Source: Actinopolymorpha singaporensis | GTDB taxonomy: Bacteria > Actinomycetota > Actinomycetes > Propionibacteriales > Actinopolymorphaceae | Length of the DNA: 64,000 nucleotides | Direction: 5' to 3' | NCBI RefSeq assembly: GCF_900104745.1 | Contig: NZ_LT629732.1 | Location: 5,815,981-5,879,980, forward strand | Part shown: piece after piece, positions 26,466-36,854 of the stretch | Numbering within the stretch: position 1 is the stretch's first letter | Layout of the letters: every line of letters starts with the position of its first letter | The notes under the pieces: generated by a model | What the model saw: the letters and a program-made list of their open reading frames with translations, nothing else | What the model was told of the DNA's origin: nothing | Databases searched by the model: none | Made by a program: the position numbers and the translations under genes

Positions 26466-26494
26466 CCGCCGCCCACGCGTCACGCGGGCGGCGG
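26466..26494 (-). terminator. leuB terminator
   Basis: CCGCCGCCC pairs with GGGCGGCGG, with an inner CGCG-tca-CGCG; it lies about 30 nt after the leuB stop and is followed on the minus strand by a loosely T-rich run. Confidence 0.7.
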
Positions 26495-26524
26495 CCAGCT
26501 CCGAGGCGGATGACGCGACGAAGC

Positions 26525-27589
26525 CTAGTTGGATACTCGCTCGGCGATGTCGTCGCCGATCTGGCTGGTCGTGCGGTCCGGAGCGTCCACCCGGGCCGCG
26601 ATGTCGGCGGTGACGGCATCCTCGACCCGTCGGGCCGCGGCCTGCTCGCCGACGTGGTCCAGCAGCAGCGCGGCGGACAGGATCGCCGCCGTCGGGTCGG
26701 CCTTGCCCTGCCCGGCGATCGACGGCGCGGAGCCGTGCACCGGCTCGAACATCGACGGGGCGGTGCGGTCGGGGTTGACGTTGCCGCTGGCGGCCAGGCC
26801 GATTCCACCGGTGACGGCGGCGGCCAGGTCGGTGATGATGTCGCCGAAGAGGTTGTCGGTGACGATCACGTCGAACCGCTCCGGCTCGGTCACCAGGAAG
26901 ATGGTGGCCGCGTCCACGTGGAGGTAGTCGACGGTGACGTCGGGGAACTCCGGCGCCACCTCGCCCACGATCCGCGACCAGACGCCGCCGGCGTGCACCA
27001 GGACGTTGGTCTTGTGCACCAGGGTCAGCTTGCCCCTTCGCCCCTGTGCCCGGACGAACGCGTCGCGCACCACGCGTTCGACCCCGAACGCGGTGTTGAC
27101 ACTGACCTCGGTGGCCAACTCCTGCGGGGTGCCCTTGCGGACCACACCGCCGTTGCCGACGTACAGCCCCTCGGTGCCCTCGCGAACCACCACGAAGTCG
27201 ATCGGGGCGTCGGAGGCGAGCGGAGTCGGGACGCCCGGGTAGCTGCGCGACGGGCGGAGGTTGACGTAGTGGTCGAGCTCGAACCGCAGCCTGAGCAGCA
27301 GCCCGCGTTCAAGGATGCCCGCGGGCAGGTTCGGGTCGCCGGGGCGGCCGCCGACCGCGCCGAGCAGGATCGCGTCGTGCTCGCGAAGCTCTGCCAGCAC
27401 GGTGTCGGGGAGCACCTCACCGGTGGCGAGGTAACGCTGTGCGCCGAGGTCGTAGTGCGTCGGGTCGACCTTGATGTCGTACGCCGGGGAAATCACCGAC
27501 AGGACCTTCAGCGCCTCCTCGGTGACCTCGGGGCCGATGTAGTCGCCGGGGATCACCGCGAGACGAATGCTCTGCGCCATGGGGCTCAC
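26525..27589 (-). CDS. leuB: 3-isopropylmalate dehydrogenase
   Basis: 354 aa. [143 protein letters not shown] and [22 protein letters not shown] define the actinobacterial LeuB type. It oxidises and decarboxylates 3-isopropylmalate. GTG 27589 is preferred because GAGGAAG is 4-6 nt upstream; ATG 27580 would be too far away. It lies 98 bp downstream of a 46-codon gene on the same strand. Confidence 0.96.
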   Translation of the reverse strand: MSPMAQSIRLAVIPGDYIGPEVTEEALKVLSVISPAYDIKVDPTHYDLGAQRYLATGEVLPDTVLAELREHDAILLGAVGGRPGDPNLPAGILERGLLLRLRFELDHYVNLRPSRSYPGVPTPLASDAPIDFVVVREGTEGLYVGNGGVVRKGTPQELATEVSVNTAFGVERVVRDAFVRAQGRRGKLTLVHKTNVLVHAGGVWSRIVGEVAPEFPDVTVDYLHVDAATIFLVTEPERFDVIVTDNLFGDIITDLAAAVTGGIGLAASGNVNPDRTAPSMFEPVHGSAPSIAGQGKADPTAAILSAALLLDHVGEQAAARRVEDAVTADIAARVDAPDRTTSQIGDDIAERVSN

Positions 27590-27687
27590 CGTACTTCCTC
27601 ATGTCCACATCTCGACACGCGGGTCTTGCGATGCGGACGGTCGGGTTGGGTCCCGGAACCGGGAGGATCGCGCGAAGGGGATACGAG

Positions 27688-27828
27688 CTACCGGACGGAC
27701 ACGTGCTCGTCGGCGTCGTGCCGGTCGGGCGCGAGCGACTCCGACTCCACCTCACTGCGACCGCCGTTGTCGCGGCGGTCCATGGCTTCCTGCAGGGCGC
27801 GGTAGGCCAGTTGCTGGGCTTCGATCAT
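27688..27828 (-). CDS. Small 46-aa protein of unknown function upstream of leuB
   Basis: ATG 27828 follows a near-perfect Shine-Dalgarno (AAAGGAG, 9-nt spacing), the best ribosome site in the neighbourhood. The peptide begins MIEAQQLAYRALQEAMDRRD and ends acidic/polar (PDRHDADEHVSVR). The first 18 residues could form an amphipathic helix. It is too long and lacks the Leu/Ile/Val runs expected for a leader peptide of leuB. A -10-like TATACG lies at 27860-27865. The family is not recognised; expression is strongly suggested by the ribosome site. Confidence 0.6.
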   Translation of the reverse strand: MIEAQQLAYRALQEAMDRRDNGGRSEVESESLAPDRHDADEHVSVR

Positions 27829-27975
27829 GGGGCGAATCTCCTTTCTGGACAACAAAGGACGTATACCCACATCACCTGGCCGACAATAGTAGGGCGTCCT
27901 AGTAGTTGTCTCGCCAGACGACCCGGTGTCTCGGACTACGAGATCCGGTCGGACCTTGTGCCACACTCTGGCCGC

Positions 27976-28542
27976 ATGAGCGCTCCGCCCCAGATCCCCG
28001 GTGTGGTCACCCGCGCCCACCAACTCTCCCGCCGGCGCGGCTTCGTCTCCTCCTGTCGCAACGAGACCGGCTGGCTGCTCGCCTCCCTGGCGGCCTCGCG
28101 CCAGGGCACCCTGGCCGAGTCGGGCACCGGCTGCGGCGTCGGCTCCGCCTGGCTGCGCAGCGGGATGCGCGCCGGCTCGAGGCTCGTCACCGCCGAACAC
28201 GACGCCGGGCTGGTCGAGGCGGTCCGGGAGATGTTCGCCGGCGACGAGGCGGTCGACGTCCTGGAGGCGGACTGGAAGGAACTCGCTTCGCGGGCGCCGT
28301 TCACGCTGTTGTTCCTCGACGTGCGCGAGGCCAAGCGGGCCGGCCCCGACCTGGCCGCCGAGCTCGTCGAGCCCGGCGGCCTGGTCGTACTGGACGACTT
28401 CACACCCTGCGCCACGTGGCCGCCGATGTACCAGGGACGGGTCGACACCACCCGCCAGCAGTGGCTCACCGACCCGCGGTTCACCACCGTCGAGGTGATG
28501 GTGGCGATCGACGCCAGCGTCCTGATCGCTACCAGGAACTGA
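27976..28542 (+). CDS. Class I SAM-dependent O-methyltransferase-like protein
   Basis: 188 aa. It contains the Rossmann SAM-binding pattern TLAESGTGCGVGSAWLRSGM, LVTAEHDAGLVEAVREMFAGDEAVDVLEADWKEL (acidic residue after strand 2) and LLFLDVREAKRAGPDLAAELVEPGGLVVLDDFTPCATWPP (motif with DDF at strand 5). This matches small class I O-methyltransferase-like proteins in actinobacteria; the substrate is unknown. The first Gly of the usual E/DxGxGxG is replaced (ESGTGCG). It is divergent from the 46-aa gene and leuB. Confidence 0.78.
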   Translation: MSAPPQIPGVVTRAHQLSRRRGFVSSCRNETGWLLASLAASRQGTLAESGTGCGVGSAWLRSGMRAGSRLVTAEHDAGLVEAVREMFAGDEAVDVLEADWKELASRAPFTLLFLDVREAKRAGPDLAAELVEPGGLVVLDDFTPCATWPPMYQGRVDTTRQQWLTDPRFTTVEVMVAIDASVLIATRN

Positions 28543-28572
28543 CGCGGTCCCATTCCGGGCCCAACCGGCCGA

Positions 28573-28590
28573 ACCCCGCGGGAGCGGGGT
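28573..28590. terminator. Hairpin between methyltransferase gene and serA
   Basis: ACCCCGC-ggga-GCGGGGT, a 7-bp perfect GC stem with tetraloop between convergent genes. Confidence 0.7.
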
Positions 28591-28598
28591 CGCGTGGG

Positions 28599-30299
28599 TC
28601 AGTCGTCCAGGTCGATGGCGCGAACGCCCTCGGCGCTGATCTCCTGGGCGATCTCGTCAAGCGCGGCTTGCGGGATGGTCGAGTCGACCGTCATCGCGGC
28701 CAGCGCCTCTCCCCCGCGGCGGTCCCGGCTCACCTGCATGCCCGCGATGTTCACCCCGGCCGCTCCGAGGATCCGGCCGACGACGCCGACCACACCGGGC
28801 CGGTCGACGTACCGCAGCACCGCCATGTGCGAGGTGAGCTCGATCTCGATGTCGAACCCCTCCACCTCGACCAGTCGCTGGATGTGCCGCGGGCCGACCA
28901 GGGTGCCGCCCACCGAGACCTGCCGGCCGTCCGCGAGCGTGCCCCGCAACGTGACGAGGTTGCGGAAGTCGGGGCTCTCGGGGTCGGTGCGCAGGCGTAC
29001 CTCCAGGCCCCGCTCGGCCGCGAGCAAGGGCACGTTGACATAGGAGACCTGCTCCTCCACGACGGAGGCGAAAACCCCTTTGAGAGCAGCGAGTTCGAGC
29101 ACCTTGACGTCGTGGTCGGTGATCTCGCCGCGTACCTCCACGTCCATCTGTACGGCGACCTCGCCGGCCAGCGCGGTGAAGATGCGGCCGAGCTTCTCCG
29201 CCAGCGGGATGCCGGGCCGGACGTCCTCGGCGATGACGCCGCCCTGCACGTTGACCGCGTCGGGTACGAGCTCACCGGCCAGTGCGAGCCGCACCGAACG
29301 GGCGACCGCGACGCCGGCCTTCTCCTGCGCCTCCGCGGTGCTCGCGCCGAGGTGCGGCGTCGCCACGACGTTGGGCAGCTCCAGCAGGGGCGAGTCGGTG
29401 CACGGCTCGGTCGTGAACACGTCGATGCCGGCGCCACCCAGCCGGCCCTCCTTCAGCGCGACGTACAACGCGTGCTCGTCGATGATCCCGCCGCGGGCGG
29501 CGTTGACGATCAGCGCGCCCGGCTTCATCGTGGCCAGCTGGGCCTCGCCCACCAGCCCGAGCGTCTCCGGAGTCTTCGGCAGGTGGACAGTGATGGCGTC
29601 GGCGACCTCGAGCAGTTCTTCCAGTGGAACCAGCCGGACGCCCATCTGGGCTGCCCGGCCGGGCTGGACGTAGGGGTCGTACGCCACCACCTTCATGCCG
29701 AACGCCGCCAGCCGCTGTGCCACCAGCACGCCGATCCGGCCCAGGCCGAGTACGCCGAGGGTCTTGTCGTACAGCTCGACTCCGCCGAACTTGCTGCGCT
29801 TCCACTCCCCCGCACGAAGGGACGCGTCGGCCGCCGGAACGTGCCGGGCCACCGCGAGCAGCAGCGCGATCGCGTGCTCGGCAGCGGAGATGATGTTGGA
29901 CTGCGGCGCGTTGACCACCATGACGCCGGCCTGGGTCGCGGCCCGTACGTCCACGTTGTCCAGACCGACGCCGGCACGGGCGACCACCTTCAACCGGCGG
30001 GCAGCGGCCAGCGCCTCCGCGTCGACTTTGGTGGCACTGCGGACGAGGAGCGCGTCGACGTCGGCGAGCGCGGGCAGGAGGGCCGACCGGTCGGCGCCGT
30101 CGCAGTGCCGGATCTCGAAGTCGTCGCCGAGGACGTCCAGGGTGGCGTCGGACAGTTCCTCCGCGATGAGCACGACCGGCCTGCGCGCGGCGCCTGACGG
30201 CGCCGGCGTTGCCGGCGCTGCGGACACGGCGGGCGTGGCGGCTGGGGTGGCGGGAACGGCCGCCGGGGTGGCGGATCCTGCCGAAATGGGGGAATTCAC
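28599..30299 (-). CDS. serA: D-3-phosphoglycerate dehydrogenase
   Basis: 566 aa from GTG 30299, with GGAGG 9 nt upstream. First enzyme of serine synthesis. After a 35-residue Ala/Pro/Thr linker (SATPAAVPATPAATPAVSAA) come VLIAEELSDATLDVLG, LLVRSATKVDAEAL, VVARAGVGLDNVDVRAATQAGVMVVNAP, the NAD site LGVLGLGRIGVLVAQRL, NAARGGIIDEHAL and the catalytic His in NVVATPHLGAST. An allosteric substrate-binding domain and a C-terminal ACT domain (MAVLRYVDRPGVVGVVGRILGAAGVNIAGMQVSRDRRGG) give the long SerA type, feedback-inhibited by serine. It is downstream of ilvC, separated by a strong hairpin. Confidence 0.95.
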   Translation of the reverse strand: MNSPISAGSATPAAVPATPAATPAVSAAPATPAPSGAARRPVVLIAEELSDATLDVLGDDFEIRHCDGADRSALLPALADVDALLVRSATKVDAEALAAARRLKVVARAGVGLDNVDVRAATQAGVMVVNAPQSNIISAAEHAIALLLAVARHVPAADASLRAGEWKRSKFGGVELYDKTLGVLGLGRIGVLVAQRLAAFGMKVVAYDPYVQPGRAAQMGVRLVPLEELLEVADAITVHLPKTPETLGLVGEAQLATMKPGALIVNAARGGIIDEHALYVALKEGRLGGAGIDVFTTEPCTDSPLLELPNVVATPHLGASTAEAQEKAGVAVARSVRLALAGELVPDAVNVQGGVIAEDVRPGIPLAEKLGRIFTALAGEVAVQMDVEVRGEITDHDVKVLELAALKGVFASVVEEQVSYVNVPLLAAERGLEVRLRTDPESPDFRNLVTLRGTLADGRQVSVGGTLVGPRHIQRLVEVEGFDIEIELTSHMAVLRYVDRPGVVGVVGRILGAAGVNIAGMQVSRDRRGGEALAAMTVDSTIPQAALDEIAQEISAEGVRAIDLDD

Positions 30300-30475
30300 G
30301 GCTGCAGGCCTCCAGCACGTCGCGAGGGCGAGGGACGGTCCCCCGAGCACGACGTTGGGCCCGGCACTTGCGGTCAGGATAGCCAGGGCCGCCCGCCCGG
30401 CGCAGTCCCGGCGCCGGGTCCGGTCGGGGATGGCCGAACCCTCACCCTCGCCGGTCGCGCCGGACTCCGGAAACG

Positions 30476-30529
30476 ACGAGGTGGGAAGACCTGTCAGGGC
30501 TGTGGGCCCCACAGGTCTTCCCACCTCGT
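30476..30529. terminator. Very strong hairpin between ilvC and serA
   Basis: A 19-bp perfect stem (ACGAGGTGGGAAGACCTGT and its complement) around a 16-nt GC-rich loop, 36 nt past the ilvC stop. No U-tract. It most likely ends the ilvBNC transcript or stabilises its 3' end. Confidence 0.75.
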
Positions 30530-30564
30530 TGGACTTGCCGAGCGCCTGCCGGCGACGCCGTACG

Positions 30565-32248
<1,684 letters not shown>

Positions 32249-32332
32249 GTGCCTCGTCCTTGTCCTTTCGAGGGGGCCGGCTACGACGACTGGCGGGACG
32301 CGGGGTCCTTTCCGAGTCGGCGACGCTGCGGT

Positions 32333-34078
32333 CTAGAGGTCGTCGTTCTCCCAGACCGGCGCCAGGTCGCGCGCGATCTTGATGTCGTCGTTGCTGGTGC
32401 CGGCCGCCACCATCGGCCACACCATGGCGTCGCGGTGGACCACGAAGTCGATCACCACCGGAACGTCGTTGATCGCCATCGCCTTGGCCAGCACGTCGTC
32501 GACGTCCTCGGCCTTGTCACAGCGCAGCCCCACACAGCCGTACGCCTCGGCCAGCTTGGCGAAGTCGGGGATCCGGCTGGAGTGCAGGTCGGTGTTGGAG
32601 TAGCGGCCCTCGTAGAAGAGCGTCTGCCACTGGCGGACCATGCCGAGACTGGAGTTGTTGATCACCGCGACCTTGATCGGGATGTTGTCCAGCGCGCAGG
32701 TGGCCAGCTCCTGGTTGGTCATCTGGAAGCAGCCGTCGCCGTCGATCGCCCAGACGGTGGCGTCGGGCCGGCCCGCCTTGGCACCCATCGCGGCGGGCAC
32801 GGAGAAGCCCATCGTGCCGAGTCCGCCGGAGCTGAGGAAGGTGCCGGGATTCTCGTACGAGATGAACTGTGCGGTCCACATCTGGTGCTGGCCCACGCCC
32901 GGGACGTAGATCGCCTCCGGCCCCGCGACCTGGCCGATCCGCTCGATCACCTGCTGCGGCGACAGGGAGCCGTCGTCGGGCTTGTCGTACCCCAGCGGGT
33001 AACGGGAGCGCCATTCCTCCAGCAGCCGCCACCAGCCGGTGTAGTCGCCGGCGCGGCCGGCGGCGTTCTCGGCCTGCAGCGCGACCACCAGGTCGGCGAT
33101 GACCTCCCGGCAGTCACCGACGATCGGCACGTCGGCGGTGCGGTTCTTGGAGATCTCGGCCGGGTCGATGTCCGCGTGCACGACCTTCGCCCGCGGCGCG
33201 AACGTGTCCAGCTTCCCGGTCACCCGGTCGTCGAACCGGGCGCCCAGGCTGATCAGCAGGTCGGCCTTCTGCAGCGCGCCGACCGCCGCGACGGTCCCGT
33301 GCATTCCGGGCATGCCCAGGTGCAACCTGTGGTTGTCGGGGAACGCGCCGCGCGCCATCAGCGTGGTGACCACCGGGATCCCGGTCATCTCCGCCAGCAC
33401 CCGCAGCTCCCGGGCGGCCCGGGCGCGCAGCACGCCACCGCCGACGTAGAGCACCGGGCGCCGGGCCTCGCTGATCAGCCGGGCCGCCTCACGGACCTGC
33501 TTGGCGTGCGGGCGGCTCACCGGCCGGTAGCCGGGCAGGTCGACACCTGACGGCCACTCGAACGTGGTCATCGCCTGCATCGCGTCCTTGGACACGTCGA
33601 CCAGGACCGGGCCGGGCCGGCCGGTGGAGGCGATGTGGAACGCCTCGGCGATCGTGCGCGGGATCTCCGCCGGGTCGGTGACGAGGTAGTTGTGCTTGGT
33701 GATCGGGAGCGTGATGCCCTGGATGTCGGCTTCCTGGAAGGCGTCGGTCCCGATCGAGCTGGCGGCGACCTGCCCGGTGACCGCGACCATCGGCACGGAG
33801 TCCATGTAGGCGTCGGCGATCGGGGTGACGAGGTTGGTGGCGCCGGGCCCGGAGGTCGCCATGCACACGCCGACCCTGCCGGTGGCCAGGGCGTAGCCCT
33901 CGGCGGCGTGTCCGGCGCCCTGCTCGTGGCGGACCAGCACGTGCCGGATCTTGCGGGAGTCCAGGAGCGGGTCGTACGCGGGGAGAATCGCCCCGCCGGG
34001 GATGCCGAATACCGTGTCGACGCCGGCTTCCTCCAGCGATCTGATCAGGCTCTGCGCCCCCGTCATCTGCTCACTCAT
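32333..34078 (-). CDS. ilvB: Acetolactate synthase large (catalytic) subunit
   Basis: 581 aa ThDP enzyme that makes acetolactate or acetohydroxybutyrate. Catalytic Glu in [95 protein letters not shown] and the ThDP/Mg motif [17 protein letters not shown] ending [18 protein letters not shown] precedes the ATG. Upstream are a branched-chain leader peptide and an intrinsic terminator. Confidence 0.97.
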   Translation of the reverse strand: MSEQMTGAQSLIRSLEEAGVDTVFGIPGGAILPAYDPLLDSRKIRHVLVRHEQGAGHAAEGYALATGRVGVCMATSGPGATNLVTPIADAYMDSVPMVAVTGQVAASSIGTDAFQEADIQGITLPITKHNYLVTDPAEIPRTIAEAFHIASTGRPGPVLVDVSKDAMQAMTTFEWPSGVDLPGYRPVSRPHAKQVREAARLISEARRPVLYVGGGVLRARAARELRVLAEMTGIPVVTTLMARGAFPDNHRLHLGMPGMHGTVAAVGALQKADLLISLGARFDDRVTGKLDTFAPRAKVVHADIDPAEISKNRTADVPIVGDCREVIADLVVALQAENAAGRAGDYTGWWRLLEEWRSRYPLGYDKPDDGSLSPQQVIERIGQVAGPEAIYVPGVGQHQMWTAQFISYENPGTFLSSGGLGTMGFSVPAAMGAKAGRPDATVWAIDGDGCFQMTNQELATCALDNIPIKVAVINNSSLGMVRQWQTLFYEGRYSNTDLHSSRIPDFAKLAEAYGCVGLRCDKAEDVDDVLAKAMAINDVPVVIDFVVHRDAMVWPMVAAGTSNDDIKIARDLAPVWENDDL

Positions 34079-34236
34079 GAGCGTCCTCTCGCTGTCGTGC
34101 CGGGTGTACCGCTGCTGGAACCGCCGGCGGTCCTGCCGGTGCTGCCTGTGCGCGTGGTGCGTGCTGCGGGTGGTGCTGGTGCTGCGGGTGTCGTGGTCGT
34201 GGTGGTCTGCGCCGTCAGAACAGTCTCCTGGGAAAC

Positions 34237-34269
34237 AAAAACCCCTCGGCCCGGGTGGGCAACGAGGGG
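34237..34269 (-). terminator. Attenuator terminator of ilvBNC
   Basis: On the minus strand CCCCTCG-tt-GCCC-accc-GGGC-CGAGGGG, an 11-bp stem with a 2-nt bulge, followed by TTTTTGTTT. It lies 29 nt after the leader-peptide stop and about 160 nt before ilvB. Confidence 0.88.
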
Positions 34270-34298
34270 AGCGCGCTGGCTGGAAGCTTCGAGAGCGG

Positions 34299-34340
34299 TC
34301 AGCCGGCGCGCGAGTGGAGTACGAGAATCTGCGGACGCAC
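34299..34340 (-). CDS. ilvB leader peptide ([13 protein letters not shown])
   Basis: A 13-residue frame from GTG 34340 to TGA with a contiguous Ile-Leu-Val-Leu run, the three end products of the pathway. It matches the composition of branched-chain leader peptides described in other actinobacteria (an -ILVL- core). Scarcity of any charged branched-chain tRNA would stall the ribosome here and prevent the terminator at 34237-34269 from forming. The -10-like element ends 6-7 nt before the GTG, so initiation may be leaderless. Confidence 0.8.
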   Translation of the reverse strand: MRPQILVLHSRAG

Positions 34341-34346
34341 CCATGC

Positions 34347-34376
34347 AGGTTTTCCGACCGGCCGCCTTCACGTCAA
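34347..34376 (-). promoter_or_regulatory. Candidate ilvBNC promoter
   Basis: Minus strand TTGACG (34376-34371), 18-bp spacer, AAACCT (34352-34347). The -35 overlaps the stop codon of the upstream PPOX-family gene. The -10 is weak. The predicted start coincides with the leader-peptide GTG. Confidence 0.5.
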
Positions 34377-34972
34377 GCCAAACCCTTGGCCGTCTCGACA
34401 TTTGGACGGTCCGTCCACATGTCGTCGTCGTCGAACGCGGGCAGGCCGTCGACGCTGCGCTGGTTCTTCTTCCGCCGGTAGTCACGCAGCCCCTCCTCGC
34501 CCTTGCGGTCCATGTGCGCGGGCAGCAGGTCCCGCTCCCCCACGTAGTCCATCAGGGGTACGCCGTAGCCGCAGGAGTCGGAGACCCGGGTGACGTCGAC
34601 CACGATCACCGCCCGGGCGCCGCGCCGCTCGGTGAACTGCGCGGCCAGCTCGGCGAACTCCGCGTCGTACATCGACACCACCCGGCCCCGCCCGTGCAGC
34701 CGGACGACGTTGGGCGGGCCCTCGAAGGCGCAGAACATCAGCGTGATCCTGCCGTTCTGCCGCAGGTGGGCGATCGTCTCCGACCCGCTCGCGGTGATGT
34801 CGATGTAGGCGACGGTGTGCTCGTCGAGCACCGCGAACGTCCCGCCGATGCCCTTCGGCGAGACGTTCACGTGCCCGTCGGAACCGCTCGGTGCCGTGGC
34901 TACGAAGAACACCCGCTGCGCCTCGACGAACTGCCGCAGCCGCCCGTCGATGCGTTCGTGCACCTTGCCCAT
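34373..34972 (-). CDS. Pyridoxamine 5'-phosphate oxidase-family flavin-binding protein
   Basis: 199 aa. Split-barrel flavin-binding fold: MGKVHERIDGRLRQFVEAQRVFFVATAPSGSDGHVNVSPKGIGGTFAVLDEHTVAYIDITASGSETIAHLRQNGRITLMFCAFEGPPNVVRLHGRGRVVS. The pattern VNVSPKG and RITLMFCAFEGPP is typical of the PPOX-like, F420/FMN-dependent oxidoreductase group. The C-terminal tail is Arg/Lys/Asp-rich (KGEEGLRDYRRKKNQRSVDG). Redox partner and substrate are unknown. Its 3' end contains the ilvBNC -35. Confidence 0.87.
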   Translation of the reverse strand: MGKVHERIDGRLRQFVEAQRVFFVATAPSGSDGHVNVSPKGIGGTFAVLDEHTVAYIDITASGSETIAHLRQNGRITLMFCAFEGPPNVVRLHGRGRVVSMYDAEFAELAAQFTERRGARAVIVVDVTRVSDSCGYGVPLMDYVGERDLLPAHMDRKGEEGLRDYRRKKNQRSVDGLPAFDDDDMWTDRPNVETAKGLA

Positions 34973-35032
34973 CGGGTGTTCCCCCTTCGCCGTAGGTCGT
35001 GCCGTGGAGCCGTCGGTCGTGCGGTGGGGCCG

Positions 35033-36709
35033 TCAGCCGCACACGGCGCCGTGCGCCGCGGACGTCACCAGCCGGGCGTACTTGCCGAGCACACCGCGGG
35101 TGAACGTCGGCGGCAGCGGCGTCCAGTCGGCGCGGCGCCGCTCCAGCTCGTCGGCGTCGACGAGCAGGTCGAGCGTCCGGTTGGTCATGTCCAGCCGGAC
35201 CATGTCGCCGTCGCGGATCAGCGCGATCGGGCCGCCGTCGACCGCCTCGGGCGCGACGTGGCCGACGCACAGGCCGGTCGTCCCGCCGGAGAACCGGCCG
35301 TCGGTGAGCAGCAGGACGTCCTTGCCCAGGCCCGCGCCCTTGATCGCCCCGGTGATGGCGAGCATCTCCCGCATCCCCGGCCCGCCCTTGGGGCCTTCGT
35401 ACCGGATGACCACCACGTCGCCGGCCTGGATGGTGCCGTCCTCGAGGGCGTCCAGCGCGCCGCGCTCGCGTTCGAAGACCCGGGCCGGGCCCTCGAACAC
35501 CGCCGCCTCCAGGCCCGCGCTCTTGACCACGGCGCCGTCCTCGGCCAGCGAGCCGCGCAGGATCGTCAGGCCGCCGGTGCGGTGGATCGGGTCCTTGATC
35601 GCCCGGATGATCGTGCCGTCCAGGTCGGGCGGGTCGATGTCGGCGAGGTTCTCCGCGACGGTCCTGCCCGTCACCGTCATCGGCTCACCGTGCAGCAGGC
35701 CGGCGTCGAGCAGCGCGCGCATCACCACCGGGATCCCGCCCACCCGGTCGACGTCGCTCATGACGTACCGGCCGAACGGCTTGAGGTCGCCGAGGTGCGG
35801 CACCTGGTCGCCGATCCGGTTGAAGTCGTCGAGGGTGAGGTCGACCTCGGCCTCGCGGGCGATGGCGAGCAGGTGGAGTACGGCGTTCGTGGAGCCGCCG
35901 AGCGCCATCACCACCGCGATGGCGTTCTCGAACGCCTCCTTGCTGAGGATCTGCCGGGCGGTCAGGCCGCGGCGCAGCATCTCCACCACGGCCTCGCCGG
36001 AACGCCTGGCGATGCCGTCGCGGCGCCGGTCGACTGCCGGCGGGGCGGCCGACCCGGGCAGCGCCATGCCGAGCGCCTCGGCTGCGCTGGCCATGGTGTT
36101 GGCGGTGTACATGCCGCCGCAGGCGCCCTCGCCGGGACAGATCGCCTTCTCGATCCGGTCGACCTCCTCGCGCGGGATCAGCCCCCGCGCACACGCGCCG
36201 ACCGCCTCGAACGCGTCGATGATGGTGACGTCGCGGCCGTCGACCTTGCCCGGCAGGATCGAGCCGGCGTAGACGAACACCGACGCGAGGTCGAGCCGGG
36301 CGGCGGCCATCAGCATGCCGGGCAGGCTCTTGTCGCAGCCGGCCAGCAGCACCGAGCCGTCCAGGCGTTCGGCCTCCATGACCGTCTCCACCGAGTCGGC
36401 GATGATCTCCCGGGACACCAGGGAGAAGTGCATGCCGACGTGGCCCATGGAGATGCCGTCGGACACCGAGATGGTGCCGAACTCCAGCGGGTAGCCACCG
36501 GCGGCGTGCACGCCGTCCTTGGCGGCCTTGGCCAGCCGGTCGAGGGAGAGGTTGCAGGGGGTGATCTCGTTCCACGACGAGGCGACGCCGATCTGGGGCT
36601 TCTCCCAGTCCTCGTCGCCCATCCCGACCGCGCGGAGCATGCCGCGGGCGGCTGCGCGCTCCAGCCCGTCGGTGACCTCCCGGCTGCGCGGCTTGATGTC
36701 GCTACTCAT
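35033..36709 (-). CDS. ilvD: Dihydroxy-acid dehydratase
   Basis: 558 aa. Converts dihydroxy acids to 2-keto acids for Ile and Val. Cluster cysteines appear in [30 protein letters not shown] and [86 protein letters not shown] and [27 protein letters not shown] are family hallmarks. GAGGAG lies about 11 nt before ATG. It is monocistronic; the 145-bp upstream region shows no leader peptide or terminator, unlike cimA and ilvB. Confidence 0.97.
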   Translation of the reverse strand: MSSDIKPRSREVTDGLERAAARGMLRAVGMGDEDWEKPQIGVASSWNEITPCNLSLDRLAKAAKDGVHAAGGYPLEFGTISVSDGISMGHVGMHFSLVSREIIADSVETVMEAERLDGSVLLAGCDKSLPGMLMAAARLDLASVFVYAGSILPGKVDGRDVTIIDAFEAVGACARGLIPREEVDRIEKAICPGEGACGGMYTANTMASAAEALGMALPGSAAPPAVDRRRDGIARRSGEAVVEMLRRGLTARQILSKEAFENAIAVVMALGGSTNAVLHLLAIAREAEVDLTLDDFNRIGDQVPHLGDLKPFGRYVMSDVDRVGGIPVVMRALLDAGLLHGEPMTVTGRTVAENLADIDPPDLDGTIIRAIKDPIHRTGGLTILRGSLAEDGAVVKSAGLEAAVFEGPARVFERERGALDALEDGTIQAGDVVVIRYEGPKGGPGMREMLAITGAIKGAGLGKDVLLLTDGRFSGGTTGLCVGHVAPEAVDGGPIALIRDGDMVRLDMTNRTLDLLVDADELERRRADWTPLPPTFTRGVLGKYARLVTSAAHGAVCG

Positions 36710-36854
36710 GTGCGTTGGGCTCCTCGTTCACCGTGGCGGTGGTGGGGCTTGCTGGGGCGGGGCGCCGGTACGCCGAGCGGTCGGCCGCGGATGCGCAGCA
36801 GATCGCGGGAACGTACACCCGGGCCGCGGTATCGCAGGCGGGGTCACCGCACCC

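Noticed and set aside
36710-36854. Search for an attenuator before ilvD
   Set aside because: No leader peptide with branched-chain codons and no terminator were seen.
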